A DNA stretch of 64,000 nt from Rapidithrix thailandica (GTDB lineage Bacteria > Bacteroidota > Bacteroidia > Cytophagales > Flammeovirgaceae), in the NCBI RefSeq assembly GCF_039710355.1, contig NZ_JBDKWZ010000012.1:159378-223377 (forward strand). The letters are read 5' to 3'. Within the stretch, counting starts at the first letter, position 1, and each line of letters opens with the position of its first letter. Both the position numbers and the translations under genes were made by a program. This document shows, piece by piece, positions 43,949 through 52,292 of this stretch. The notes beneath the pieces were generated by a model. That model saw only the letters and a program-made list of their open reading frames with translations. It was not told where the DNA came from and did not search any database.

Positions 43949-44977
43949 ATGAATAAATTAAAGTATTCCAGATTAGACAGTGAACGATTTGGTTTAGTCA
44001 TCCACCGGGCAAAACTGGATGAAATCGATGCAAAGGAAATAGTCGAACAAATCATTGAACACAAGATTGATACGGCTATTTTACGTATCCCGACCCAGCA
44101 ACTTTCTTTTGTCCATAAGTTGGATAAACTGGCACTGCCCAACAGGATTACGGACACATTGGCCTACTACCACTTTGACCTGGAAAAGTATGAGAAAAAA
44201 GAGCTGATCAATCAGGATTTGGAGTTTAAAGTCGCTACTCCCAACGATCATGAAATCATCAATCAGATTGTCAGAGAGACCTTCGGTCAGTACGTAAACC
44301 ACTACCGGATGAATCCTATTTTTGACAATGAGGCGGTGACGGAAGGGTATATGGACTGGATGCGCAGTTATGCGGAAGGAAATGAGGACCGGGTGTGTTG
44401 GTTGGTTTACCAGGCAGGAGAACTGGTAGGATTCGGCACGTTTAATTTCCAAATAGAAGAAAAGGTAAAGGGCATTTTGTACGGAGTAAAACCCAATAAG
44501 CGGGGAAAAGGGATTTTTAAGGATATAATGACCTATGCCAAAAACTATGCAAAGGACCGGGGCCGGAGCTATATGCGGGCAACTACCCAAATCGAAAATA
44601 TACATGTACAAAAAGCCTGGACAAAGGAAGGATTTGAGTTACATCATACCGAAAACACCATCCATATCAATGCCCTGTTGTCCAAATCGGTATTTGATAC
44701 ATTCACAGTGCCTTTGGTACTAAAGCAGGAAGAGGCCAGCAGTAAAAAAGTATCCAACCGCTATATTCTGAAGCAAATCAATTATCACTTTGATTTCAGC
44801 CAAAATATTCTCACACAAAACCATCGCTTTGTCAATTTAAAACAGATGGCGTTTGAAAAGCCGTACACCCTTCATTTTTCTTTTCCGATTGGCAGCACCG
44901 GCTTACTTCAGGTAAAAGATGAAGAAGGAAATACCTATATGTTGGTTTATTTTGACCTGAAACATTTTTTGGCATAA
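43949..44977 (+). CDS. GNAT-family N-acetyltransferase
   Basis: The protein has 342 residues, larger than a minimal GNAT of about 150. The N-terminus (about 1-85) resembles a preceding domain, then the GNAT fold spans about 90-230. That fold contains GELVGFGTFNFQIEEK, the acetyl-CoA loop VKPNKRGKGIFKDIMTYA (about 180-197, R/Q-x-x-G-x-G/A pattern), and MRATTQIENIHVQKAWTKEGFE near 215. The C-terminal third (about 240-342) is beta-rich with no match that I recognise. This layout resembles sugar-amine acetyltransferases of the TDP-fucosamine type, but the substrate is open. Monocistronic with its own terminator. Confidence 0.85.
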   Translation: MNKLKYSRLDSERFGLVIHRAKLDEIDAKEIVEQIIEHKIDTAILRIPTQQLSFVHKLDKLALPNRITDTLAYYHFDLEKYEKKELINQDLEFKVATPNDHEIINQIVRETFGQYVNHYRMNPIFDNEAVTEGYMDWMRSYAEGNEDRVCWLVYQAGELVGFGTFNFQIEEKVKGILYGVKPNKRGKGIFKDIMTYAKNYAKDRGRSYMRATTQIENIHVQKAWTKEGFELHHTENTIHINALLSKSVFDTFTVPLVLKQEEASSKKVSNRYILKQINYHFDFSQNILTQNHRFVNLKQMAFEKPYTLHFSFPIGSTGLLQVKDEEGNTYMLVYFDLKHFLA

Positions 44978-44994
44978 ACCCGGTTTGGGGAGTA

Positions 44995-45025
44995 AAAGGC
45001 AGACTGCCACTGACTGTCTGCCTTT
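44995..45025 (+). terminator. Terminator of the GNAT gene
   Basis: Arms AAAGGCAGAC and GTCTGCCTTT are followed by TATT, 18 bases past the stop codon. Confidence 0.75.
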
Positions 45026-45228
45026 ATTCCCGGCAAGCCTTTCGATAGTATGGCTTTTTACAAAGCAGACAACCTACCCAAGCCTTTGGCTTATCTTTTG
45101 TACACATTGTTTTATTAGGAGCATTCCCTATTTTTTTTAAAATAATTTTGTTAAATTTTGTAATAATAAAATTAAGTTCTGACTAGAAATTTTTTCTACT
45201 TTTCCACCAGACTGTAATTCCAGATCCT

Positions 45229-46476
45229 ATGTCTGCAAACTCTCAAACAACTAACCCTGAATCTAATAGCGCTAAAAGGAAAGTTTTACTTTTTCTAATA
45301 ATAGGCTTGCTGTTCATACTTGTCGGTACGGTTATTTTTCTTTTCTTTCGTCAAAGTAGCCGTACCTCCGAACAACAATTAATTAGTGACTATGTACTGG
45401 CCCGCACCTCTCAAAGTATTCCCGACCAACTTCAACCCGGTAAAACCTACCAAGCTGCCATCTACGTGCCTATCCTGGAGCCTTCGGTAATGGAACTGGC
45501 CATGCAAAGTGTACATCACGACAATGACAGCCTGGAAACCCGGAAGGAAGAAACCATTCAAGAGTTGCAAGGTAATGTATCTGCGGTAGTAAAGCGCTTG
45601 AAAAGCCTGCAAAATAAGATACAACAAGCCCACCCTACGTATTTGGAATTAAAAGCATCTGTAGAAGCGGCCAATCAAAAGAAATTACAAAATGCGAACC
45701 CTGAGGTTGTACGACAATTCAAACGGGTGATCAATGCCAATAAGCGTTACGAGCAGAATTTTAATTTTTTACAAGAATTGCTGAGCAAGTCTATTGCTTA
45801 TTTTGAAAGTTGGGCGGAGAATCCCAAACAAGAAAAGCCTCAGGAGAACTTCCCCGAACTCTTCCGGAATAATGAGCGGGAGTTTTCGCAGGTCAACCAG
45901 CGCATTGCCAAACGGTTATATTTATTTGAATACATTTATAACCAAAAAAGACATGAACTCAAAAACGATGAAATGGCCACCAAAGAGCTGGATGACTTTT
46001 ATATAGAATTACAGGATTTTATGTATGATAAGGTGATTTTAAATGATGCCAACAAATACATACAACGCATTATCAGCCCTCACTTACCGGGCATCATTGA
46101 AGAAACGGAGAGTACCATTTCTCAAATTGACCTGCTCTATGAAATTGATGATTACCAAAGGAAAGGCAATATTTCTTTACAAAAACTAGAAGAAGAACTA
46201 CAGGCTCTTAATGCCTTTTATGAAGCATCCGGCCTGACTTTCAACTCTCCTCTTACCATAGAGGCGCTTTCTTCACAAGATAACCCTCTCACACTAGTCA
46301 CGGAGAATGCTTCTCAAATGGAAAGGGTGAATGCAAAGTATAAGCTCAAGGTACAAATAACAGCTCAAAACAGTGGCCACCATGAAGCCCCTTTGCGTTT
46401 ATCCGGCTTGTTCAACAAGGGCAAGAAAGAAATCAAATTTGCCGATAAGCTGATCAAAACCGTTACGGTAGAATAA
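45229..46476 (+). CDS. Membrane-anchored coiled-coil protein, function unknown
   Basis: The protein has 415 residues. An N-terminal cytoplasmic tail of about 18 residues precedes one transmembrane helix (VLLFLIIGLLFILVGTVIFLFF, about 19-40). The periplasmic part is mainly helical and charged, with heptad-rich segments around 95-165 and 190-300. The last 50 residues (VNAKYKLKVQITAQNSGHHEAPLRLSGLF) look like a small beta domain. There is no signal for lipid modification and no family is recognised. Its layout resembles that of the 305-residue coiled-coil protein at 5616-6533, though the sequences are not obviously related. It converges with the T9SS cargo gene. Confidence 0.78.
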   Translation: MSANSQTTNPESNSAKRKVLLFLIIGLLFILVGTVIFLFFRQSSRTSEQQLISDYVLARTSQSIPDQLQPGKTYQAAIYVPILEPSVMELAMQSVHHDNDSLETRKEETIQELQGNVSAVVKRLKSLQNKIQQAHPTYLELKASVEAANQKKLQNANPEVVRQFKRVINANKRYEQNFNFLQELLSKSIAYFESWAENPKQEKPQENFPELFRNNEREFSQVNQRIAKRLYLFEYIYNQKRHELKNDEMATKELDDFYIELQDFMYDKVILNDANKYIQRIISPHLPGIIEETESTISQIDLLYEIDDYQRKGNISLQKLEEELQALNAFYEASGLTFNSPLTIEALSSQDNPLTLVTENASQMERVNAKYKLKVQITAQNSGHHEAPLRLSGLFNKGKKEIKFADKLIKTVTVE

Positions 46477-46479
46477 AAA

Positions 46480-46501
46480 AACCTTCCAGGTTTTGAAGGT
46501 T
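46480..46501 (+). terminator. Weak terminator after the 415-residue gene
   Basis: Seven-base arms AACCTTC and GAAGGTT, followed by TTAAAG. The T-tract is poor; it may also aid the convergent gene. Confidence 0.45.
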
Positions 46502-46540
46502 TAAAGAAGCCCAACTGTTTGGGTTAGCCAGCTTGGTAAA

Positions 46541-47635
46541 TTATTTTTTTATCAGTTTTAAAATAAGAATTTTCTTGGCTGTTTCTACTCTTAAAAAGTA
46601 TAACCCTTCGGGCAAATTTTCAAAGACTGTACTTTGTTGTACTTGCTGAAAAATAAGGGGAGGTAGTTGGCGCTGAGAGATATTTTTGCCTGTCTGATTG
46701 TACAATTTCAGGCATATGGGTAATTCCTCAGGGTTCTTCACTTCCAAGGTAGGTGGACCTGTAAACGGGTTGGGGTATAACCTGACGCCAAATTGCTGCC
46801 CGGGTACTACAGTAGCCACCACTACTTTACTGAAGGTCATTTTCCCATCAAAATCCAGCTGCTTTAAGCGATAATATGCGGTTCCCTGTACTCCAATATC
46901 TGTGAAATGGTAGTTTGAAAGCAACTTCTGATTGGTACCCTTTACAAAGCCAATACTGGTAAAAGGATCACCTCCTTCGCTTCTTTGTACTTCATAACCC
47001 CTATTATTTTCTTCATCTGTCGTTTGCCATTGCAACAAGACCCGGTCAGCATCCGCCTTGGCCGAAAAAGACAAAAAACGAACCGGTAAAGAGGCTTCTA
47101 CAAAGGTGCCTTCCACCAAAATATTATCAAAACGGACTTCTTCATTCTGAGCATTACAGATCACTCTGATAAAAATTTGTAATGTATCTCCATTCAAACT
47201 GTCAACGGAAGGAGTTACAGTACCAAAATCACCGTAACGCTCAAACAATGCTTGCTCCGCTTCCCCATCAATGGAATAAAAGACTCCTACATAATTATTG
47301 GCTATTTCCAAATCTCCTTCTTCTTCCAAATTCATAGACAAGGAAATGTCTTGATGCGTTGAAATATCAATCCGCTCTGAGGTCCATATGGCTTGGCTAT
47401 CCAAATCCGACCCTCTGAATTCTTCACTCCTAACTTCAAAGTAGTGGGCTGAAGTTTCATTCAAGTCAACCGAAGTCCAGCTGGTAGTACCGCTATCCGT
47501 AGTGGTTCCATCCGCCAAGCCGGAAAAATCTTCTACCCAAAGGGTATCTTGCCCCAAGGCCAAACGAGTCAGTAGGAGCAAAAATAAAAGGCAGAAAAGC
47601 CGAGGCACCACTGACAACATCTCATTCAAACGCAT
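46541..47635 (-). CDS. Secreted protein with type IX secretion C-terminal domain
   Basis: The protein has 364 residues from the ATG ending at 47635; eleven extra codons of the open frame lack signal character. The signal peptide (MRLNEMLSVVPRLFCLLFLLLLTRLALGQ) is followed by a beta-sandwich domain (about 32-190, with VEDFSGLADGTTTDSGTTSW and YVGVFYSIDGEAEQ), then a fibronectin-like region (VRFLSFSAKADADRVLLQWQTTDEENNRGYEVQRS across about 190-240). The last 80 residues form the type A T9SS sorting domain, with the VRLYPNPF motif and the LPEGLYFLRVET motif. The protein should be exported through the outer membrane and attached to or released from the surface. Confidence 0.88.
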   Translation of the reverse strand: MRLNEMLSVVPRLFCLLFLLLLTRLALGQDTLWVEDFSGLADGTTTDSGTTSWTSVDLNETSAHYFEVRSEEFRGSDLDSQAIWTSERIDISTHQDISLSMNLEEEGDLEIANNYVGVFYSIDGEAEQALFERYGDFGTVTPSVDSLNGDTLQIFIRVICNAQNEEVRFDNILVEGTFVEASLPVRFLSFSAKADADRVLLQWQTTDEENNRGYEVQRSEGGDPFTSIGFVKGTNQKLLSNYHFTDIGVQGTAYYRLKQLDFDGKMTFSKVVVATVVPGQQFGVRLYPNPFTGPPTLEVKNPEELPICLKLYNQTGKNISQRQLPPLIFQQVQQSTVFENLPEGLYFLRVETAKKILILKLIKK

Positions 47636-48083
47636 AAATATTAAAAACTCAGAGGAAGTATTAAACAATACCTTATAAAAGGTATATAAAAAACCCAGAC
47701 AAGAGGAATTTTATTTATAGAGTTTGGAGTGCTTCTCATCAAGGTAATATTCTTGAAAGCCTTACTCATTCCGCTCTGCTCATTAAGAATTTAGAACTCT
47801 ATTGGATTGCGCCAATTTCCCATACAAATCATCATAATACAGGCTTATTTTATACGATTGTATTTCCAAAGGTGCACTTCACAAAATGAATGCTAAACCA
47901 CCACAAACTCGTAGAGTAAAAATATACCTGTCAGCTCCCGGATAAATACCAAAGTTTTTATGCAAGGATTCCCCAAGGCCACTGGGTTTCAATTGGCTTT
48001 TATGGTATTTGCTCCGGTTTTATGCAACATGGATTAGAAAAGGCTGGTGAGTATCGTCATGGAGCTTCATAGAAAAAACACAA
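47636..48083. other. Intergenic region between the T9SS cargo and hisF, possible gene remnant
   Basis: About 450 bases lack a complete gene. A plus-strand frame around 47930-48072 reads protein-like, with YARIPQGHWVSIGFYGIC and a HGLEKAGEYRHG end, but no start codon. It may be the tail of a decayed gene. No homologue is recognised. Confidence 0.3.
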
Positions 48084-48118
48084 CACCCCCTGGCAAAAGG
48101 TAAATTAGCCAGGGGGTG
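48084..48118. terminator. Terminator of the his operon
   Basis: Eleven-base arms CACCCCCTGGC and GCCAGGGGGTG form a strong stem. T-tracts are present on both sides, so it can end hisF transcription and any plus-strand transcript. Confidence 0.85.
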
Positions 48119-48148
48119 CTTATTTTTTTAAATAGAAAAGAGGGTTCA

Positions 48149-48904
48149 TTATACCCGCATGACAATTCCTTGATCGTTCAAATATTGTTTTAACTCGGGG
48201 ATGGCCACCTCTTTAAAGTGGAAAATACTTGCCGCCAAAGCCGCATCCGCATCGTCATTTTTAAAGATTTCTTCAAAATGGGCCATATTTCCGGCTCCTC
48301 CGGAGGCAATCACCGGGATATTCAACAACTTAGTCAGTTGGCCTGTCAGTTCAATGGCAAAACCGTTTTTGGTACCATCGTGATCCATAGAGGTCAACAG
48401 GATTTCTCCGGCTCCCCGGGCTTCTACTTCCTTGGCCCAAGGAACGGTTCGCACCTCCGTAGCCTCTCTGCCTCCTTTTACATGTACGATATGTTCGCCA
48501 TGGATGTATTTGGTATCGATGGCGACTACTACACATTGAGCCCCAAACTCATTGGCCAATTCATTAATCAAATCCGGATTTTTAATTGCAGAAGAATTGA
48601 TCGAGATTTTATCTGCCCCGGCATTTAACAGGGCCGACACATCTTCGATGGAGCTAATACCTCCCCCTACCGTAAACGGAATATTGATTTCCCGGGCAAC
48701 TCTCCGCACCAACTCCACCAGGGTTTTTCTTTTTTCCACCGTAGCAGTGATATCCAAAAACACCAACTCATCTGCGCCTTGTTCCGAATACGCTTTGGCC
48801 AGTTCTACCGGATCCCCAGCCGAACGCAAATCCACAAAATTGACACCTTTTACAGTTTGTCCGTCTTTTATATCCAAACAGGGTATGATTCTTTTTGTCA
48901 GCAT
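48149..48904 (-). CDS. hisF: Imidazole glycerol phosphate synthase, cyclase subunit
   Basis: The enzyme has 251 residues with a beta/alpha barrel fold. It starts MLTKRIIPCLDIKDGQTVKGVNF, the HisF N-terminus with catalytic Asp11. The second catalytic Asp lies in VVVAIDTKYIHG near residue 130. The phosphate-binding loops VGGGISSIEDV near 80 and VIASGGAGNMAHF near 224 are present, as is LTSMDHDGTKNGF near 172-184. It makes imidazole glycerol phosphate and AICAR from PRFAR with ammonia channelled from HisH. It lies 35 bases after hisA, making a compact hisH-hisA-hisF operon. Confidence 0.97.
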   Translation of the reverse strand: MLTKRIIPCLDIKDGQTVKGVNFVDLRSAGDPVELAKAYSEQGADELVFLDITATVEKRKTLVELVRRVAREINIPFTVGGGISSIEDVSALLNAGADKISINSSAIKNPDLINELANEFGAQCVVVAIDTKYIHGEHIVHVKGGREATEVRTVPWAKEVEARGAGEILLTSMDHDGTKNGFAIELTGQLTKLLNIPVIASGGAGNMAHFEEIFKNDDADAALAASIFHFKEVAIPELKQYLNDQGIVMRV

Positions 48905-48939
48905 GATAATAAAGCGTTATCAGTGTTTGATTCGGGTCT

Positions 48940-49659
48940 TTAGCTTCTTTTTGCTAATTCTTCCATCGTAATTCTTCTTTCGTAAATCGCCTTTCCGACT
49001 ACTACGGCAAAGATGCCTTTTTCATCCAGTTGCTCTATATCTCCCATATCGGCCACACCACCACTGGCAATCAACTTCAATGCGGGAAACTCTTGTTGAA
49101 TCTCCGAATACAAGTCCAAGGAGGTTCCTTCCAGCATTCCGTCTTTGCTAATGTCGGTACAGAGGATATACTCCACGCCTTTTTTCGTATAGGAATCGAT
49201 AAAGTCCATCACAGGGATTTCCGATGTTTCCAACCAACCGCTAATGGCCACTTTCCGGTCGCGGGTATCGGCCGCCAGGATAATTTTATCCGGGCCGTAT
49301 TCCATCACCCAGTTTTCAAACATCTCCCGGTTTTTTACTGCAATGCTCCCACAGGTAATCATATGAGCACCGGCATCTATCGCTCTTTTCAAATCCTCTT
49401 CAGCCTGAATCCCTCCGCCAAAGTCAATAATCAGATTTGTACGACTGGCAATTTTTTCCAACACCGGCAAATTCACAACATGTTTGACTTTTGCTCCGTC
49501 CAAATCCACCAAATGCAAGCGCTTAATGCCCACATCTTCAAAAGCCTTGGCCACTTCCAAGGGATCTTCGTTATACACTTTTTTGGAAGCGTAATCCCCT
49601 TTTGTCAAGCGAACACATTTTCCATCAATGAGATCTATGGCTGGTATGATTTCTATCAT
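48940..49659 (-). CDS. hisA: Phosphoribosylformimino-AICAR-phosphate isomerase
   Basis: The enzyme has 239 residues. It has both catalytic Asp residues of the ProFAR isomerase family: Asp9 in MIEIIPAIDLIDG, equivalent to Asp8 of Thermotoga HisA, and Asp131 in AADTRDRKVAISGW. Phosphate loops FGGGIQAEEDL and IASGGVADMGD are intact. It opens the ring of ProFAR to PRFAR in histidine synthesis. It is 57 bases after hisH and just before hisF. A second, altered copy of this gene is found at 60389-61114. Confidence 0.96.
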   Translation of the reverse strand: MIEIIPAIDLIDGKCVRLTKGDYASKKVYNEDPLEVAKAFEDVGIKRLHLVDLDGAKVKHVVNLPVLEKIASRTNLIIDFGGGIQAEEDLKRAIDAGAHMITCGSIAVKNREMFENWVMEYGPDKIILAADTRDRKVAISGWLETSEIPVMDFIDSYTKKGVEYILCTDISKDGMLEGTSLDLYSEIQQEFPALKLIASGGVADMGDIEQLDEKGIFAVVVGKAIYERRITMEELAKRS

Positions 49660-49716
49660 GTCAAGTATCTTTTATACAACTGCTCAAACCCGGCCGGGTT
49701 TAAGCCTGTTGGTTGA

Positions 49717-50301
49717 TTATAGTTCGATAAAGTTTTTCAATATTTGGGCGCCTACCGTGCCGCTTTTTTCGGCATGAAACTGACAAGCGTAAAAATTGTC
49801 TTTGTGCAATGCCCCGCTGAAGTTCACCGCATAATCCGTTTGGGCAATGGTATGCTCACAAAGATCCGCACAATAACTATGTACAAAATAGACATAATCA
49901 TTCTCCTTAATTCCTTGAAACAGGGGGCTTTTCAGGTTTGAAATTCGGTTCCAGCCAATCTGAGGGACTTTTTGGCCGGCTGCAGGAAAACGCTTTACCT
50001 TCGTATCAAATATACCCAGCCCTTGTGTGTTATTTTCTTCCGAATGTTTACACATGAGTTGTAAACCCACACAAATTCCCAAAACAGGCTGTTTGAGTTC
50101 TTTAATCACCCCGTCCAGTTGCTTGGACCGGATACTTTTCATTGCCGAACTGGCCTCTCCTACCCCAGGGAAAATTACCTTATCAGCACTACGGATAATT
50201 TCCGGATCGTCTGTCACCACGGGTTCAATCCCCAGTCGGTTAAAGGCATAAATCACCGATTGGGTATTCCCGGCATTGTACTTAATAATTGCTAACTTCA
50301 T
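49717..50301 (-). CDS. hisH: Imidazole glycerol phosphate synthase, glutaminase subunit
   Basis: The enzyme has 194 residues of the class I glutamine amidotransferase type. The triad is Cys77 (LGICVGLQLMC), His176 and Glu178 (CQFHAEKSG). An oxyanion-loop stretch, IFPGVGEASSAM, lies near 43-54. It hydrolyses glutamine and passes ammonia to HisF. It is the first gene of the hisHAF operon. A -7 promoter element is visible upstream. Confidence 0.96.
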   Translation of the reverse strand: MKLAIIKYNAGNTQSVIYAFNRLGIEPVVTDDPEIIRSADKVIFPGVGEASSAMKSIRSKQLDGVIKELKQPVLGICVGLQLMCKHSEENNTQGLGIFDTKVKRFPAAGQKVPQIGWNRISNLKSPLFQGIKENDYVYFVHSYCADLCEHTIAQTDYAVNFSGALHKDNFYACQFHAEKSGTVGAQILKNFIEL

Positions 50302-50348
50302 GGATACTACGAATTAGATCGAACGTTCAGATTTCCGTTTCTAAAAGT

Positions 50349-50356
50349 CAAAGTTA
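50349..50356 (-). promoter_or_regulatory. -7 promoter element of hisHAF
   Basis: TAACTTTG on the minus strand fits TAnnTTTG and lies 48 bases before the hisH ATG. Confidence 0.45.
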
Positions 50357-50533
50357 AGGAGGAATTGGAAGAAAATGGATTTTTAAATGAAAGAGGCGGG
50401 GTCTTTCCACCCAAAAATCAAAATAGTTAACTAGTAACCCACCCGTTACACCTTCAAAAGGGATAATTCTTTTACTGACGCGGTCAAATGTCCTTTAGCA
50501 ATGGAATTGCCTTTGGCGAACGGAAATAATAAA

Positions 50534-50560
50534 CCCTCCGGGCTTCGACTTTCCGGAGGG
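50534..50560 (-). terminator. Terminator of the nfeD gene
   Basis: Eight-base arms CCCTCCGG and CCGGAGGG close a 11-base loop. A TTTATTATTT tract follows on the minus strand, just past the nfeD stop codon. Confidence 0.75.
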
Positions 50561-50571
50561 CTTGGAATATG

Positions 50572-51909
50572 CTATTCGGCTTTTTTTACTTTTAAAGAGG
50601 TTCCTTTTTGGGAAACCACTACAATATTTTCCCCCTTGTCAATAAAATTCCCCCGGGTATAGGCATCGTACAATTCATCTTCAATCATCACTTTTCCACT
50701 GGGGCGCAATACGGTATAGGCCGTACCTTGTTTTCCTTCCAGATCCTTACCTTCATTGAAACTTGAAGTATACCCGGACTCTTTATCCAAGGTGTTGGCG
50801 AGTGCCACGCGTTGAAAAAACTGTGTATTTCCAATCCGGCTTGCTCCGAAAAACATCAGTATCACCGCCCCTAAGGTACCGGAAAGTGTAGCGGTAAGTG
50901 CTCCCAATACCCGCTCCATCGGCACAAAAGTGAAGTCGAAGAAGTCGTTGTTCAACATGACCAACACCAAAGAAGCTAAGGTGAGTACTATCCCGGAAAT
51001 ACCGGCAATGCCAAAGCCCGGGATCACGAAGATTTCAGCCCCTATCAAGGCCAAACCGATTACAAAAATTAAAATTTCCCAATTCGCTGCCAGGCCATTG
51101 AGGTAGTGCGGAATAAAATATAAAACCACGGCTATAGTCGCTGCGGCCAAAGGGAAGCCAATACCCGGTGTTTGGAGTTCAAAATAAATTCCTCCGATAA
51201 TCACTAAAATCAAAATACCACTTACAAAAGGATTGAGCACCAAAGCAATGATTTTTTCGGTAGCATCTAGTTCAAATTTCACCATTTCGTAATTTTCAAT
51301 CTTATTGGCAGCGAGCACATCTTCCAGTGAGTTGTAAATGCCTTCGCAAAACCCATGCTCCTGCGCTTCGGTAGCGGTGAATGTCAGCACCTGTCCGGCC
51401 TCGCTAACGCCCTCCACTTCCAGGTTTTCATCGACCATGGCTTCCGCTATTTTGGGGTTTCTCCCATTGGCTTCTGCCGTAGAGCGCATCATCGAGCGCA
51501 TATAAGATTGATACTTATCCGGAGCCTTGGCACCGTCTCCTCCCATCACTACCGTAGCAGCTCCAATATTTGCTCCCGGTCGCATATAAATACTATCCGA
51601 GGCAATAGAAATCAAAGCCCCGGCCGAAGCCGCATTGTTGTTAATAAACACGTACACAGGTTTTTCATATTCCAGAATACGCGTCCGAATGTCATCCGCA
51701 TCGTTCACAGCTCCTCCATACGTATCCATATCAATCAGTACGACATCCGCTTTGATCTCCGTTGCATGATCTAAGGCCAACTCTACGTAACGATTCATCC
51801 GGGGATCAATATCGTTCCGGATTTCCATTACCAACACTTTTGTAGGAGACTGTGCATAACTCATGCTCCACATCAGGCACAACATCCATTGGACTAAAAG
51901 TACTTTCAT
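50572..51909 (-). CDS. Long-form NfeD, membrane serine protease with ClpP-like domain
   Basis: The protein has 445 residues with a signal peptide (about 1-19). The ClpP-like domain (about 20-210) has MDTYGGAVNDADDIRTRI and the Ser-containing ASAGALISIAS near residue 90. Four or five transmembrane helices follow (about 225-360) with LVIIGGIYFELQTPGIGFPLAAA and IAGISGIVLTLASLVLVML. The C-terminal OB-like NfeD domain (about 385-445) contains GKQGTAYTVLRPSGKVMIEDELYDA. Long NfeD proteins are linked to SPFH (stomatin-like) partner cleavage; none is beside it here. Monocistronic with its own promoter and terminator. Confidence 0.9.
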   Translation of the reverse strand: MKVLLVQWMLCLMWSMSYAQSPTKVLVMEIRNDIDPRMNRYVELALDHATEIKADVVLIDMDTYGGAVNDADDIRTRILEYEKPVYVFINNNAASAGALISIASDSIYMRPGANIGAATVVMGGDGAKAPDKYQSYMRSMMRSTAEANGRNPKIAEAMVDENLEVEGVSEAGQVLTFTATEAQEHGFCEGIYNSLEDVLAANKIENYEMVKFELDATEKIIALVLNPFVSGILILVIIGGIYFELQTPGIGFPLAAATIAVVLYFIPHYLNGLAANWEILIFVIGLALIGAEIFVIPGFGIAGISGIVLTLASLVLVMLNNDFFDFTFVPMERVLGALTATLSGTLGAVILMFFGASRIGNTQFFQRVALANTLDKESGYTSSFNEGKDLEGKQGTAYTVLRPSGKVMIEDELYDAYTRGNFIDKGENIVVVSQKGTSLKVKKAE

Positions 51910-51949
51910 AAACGTATCCTAAGTTTCTATTTGAAAAACATTACATTGC

Positions 51950-51957
51950 CAAAAATA
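51950..51957 (-). promoter_or_regulatory. -7 promoter element of nfeD
   Basis: TATTTTTG on the minus strand fits TAnnTTTG and lies 41 bases before the ATG at 51909. Confidence 0.45.
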
Positions 51958-52119
51958 ATCTTTATATTAAATCCCGAGGTAGGAAAAAAAACAATTTTCT
52001 GTGTGCCTATGGTGGGTAGGCTTCCAAAATTCGGAGATTGAACGATTAAATTCCCTCAGTAGGAAAAATTCACTGACAAACTCTACTGATAGAAACCTAC
52101 AGGAATGATACCTTTACTT

Positions 52120-52127
52120 TACTTTTG
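52120..52127 (+). promoter_or_regulatory. -7 promoter element preceding a 22-codon ORF
   Basis: TACTTTTG fits TAnnTTTG and is the only plus-strand consensus match in the region. It would drive the short ORF at 52143-52211 and possibly the LysM gene. Confidence 0.4.
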
Positions 52128-52142
52128 TAAGTAAGTATAATC

Positions 52143-52211
52143 ATGGCAACCTTTCACCTAATGACTCATGAAAAATGCCCCACTCCGGATTTAGGCTGTA
52201 TTGTAAAATAG
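52143..52211 (+). CDS. Possible 22-residue leader or tiny protein
   Basis: An ATG 16 bases after a -7 element opens a frame that reads MATFHLMTHEKC followed by PTPDLGCIVK and ends at a TAG. Two Cys and two His give a possible metal pattern, but such a short frame can occur by chance. It may be a leader peptide for the LysM gene that starts 81 bases further on. Confidence 0.25.
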   Translation: MATFHLMTHEKCPTPDLGCIVK

Positions 52212-52292
52212 TGCTATTCTATTCAGTTAGACGAAAGATATAGTATTAATTTGTTATTTTCGGCTGTTCGGGAATTAAACTAACAAAGAATT

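Larger units (their letters stand above)
51958..52292. other. Intergenic region with a promoter and a 22-codon ORF
   Basis: This stretch upstream of the LysM gene contains a plus-strand TACTTTTG -7 element at 52120-52127 and, 16 bases further, a 22-residue ORF at 52143-52211. Otherwise I see no gene. The LysM promoter is not identified. Confidence 0.4.

Noticed and set aside
47930..48072. Protein-like frame with IPQGHWVSIGFYGIC
   Set aside because: It has no start codon, is only about 45 codons long and matches nothing I know. It is noted as a possible remnant rather than a gene.
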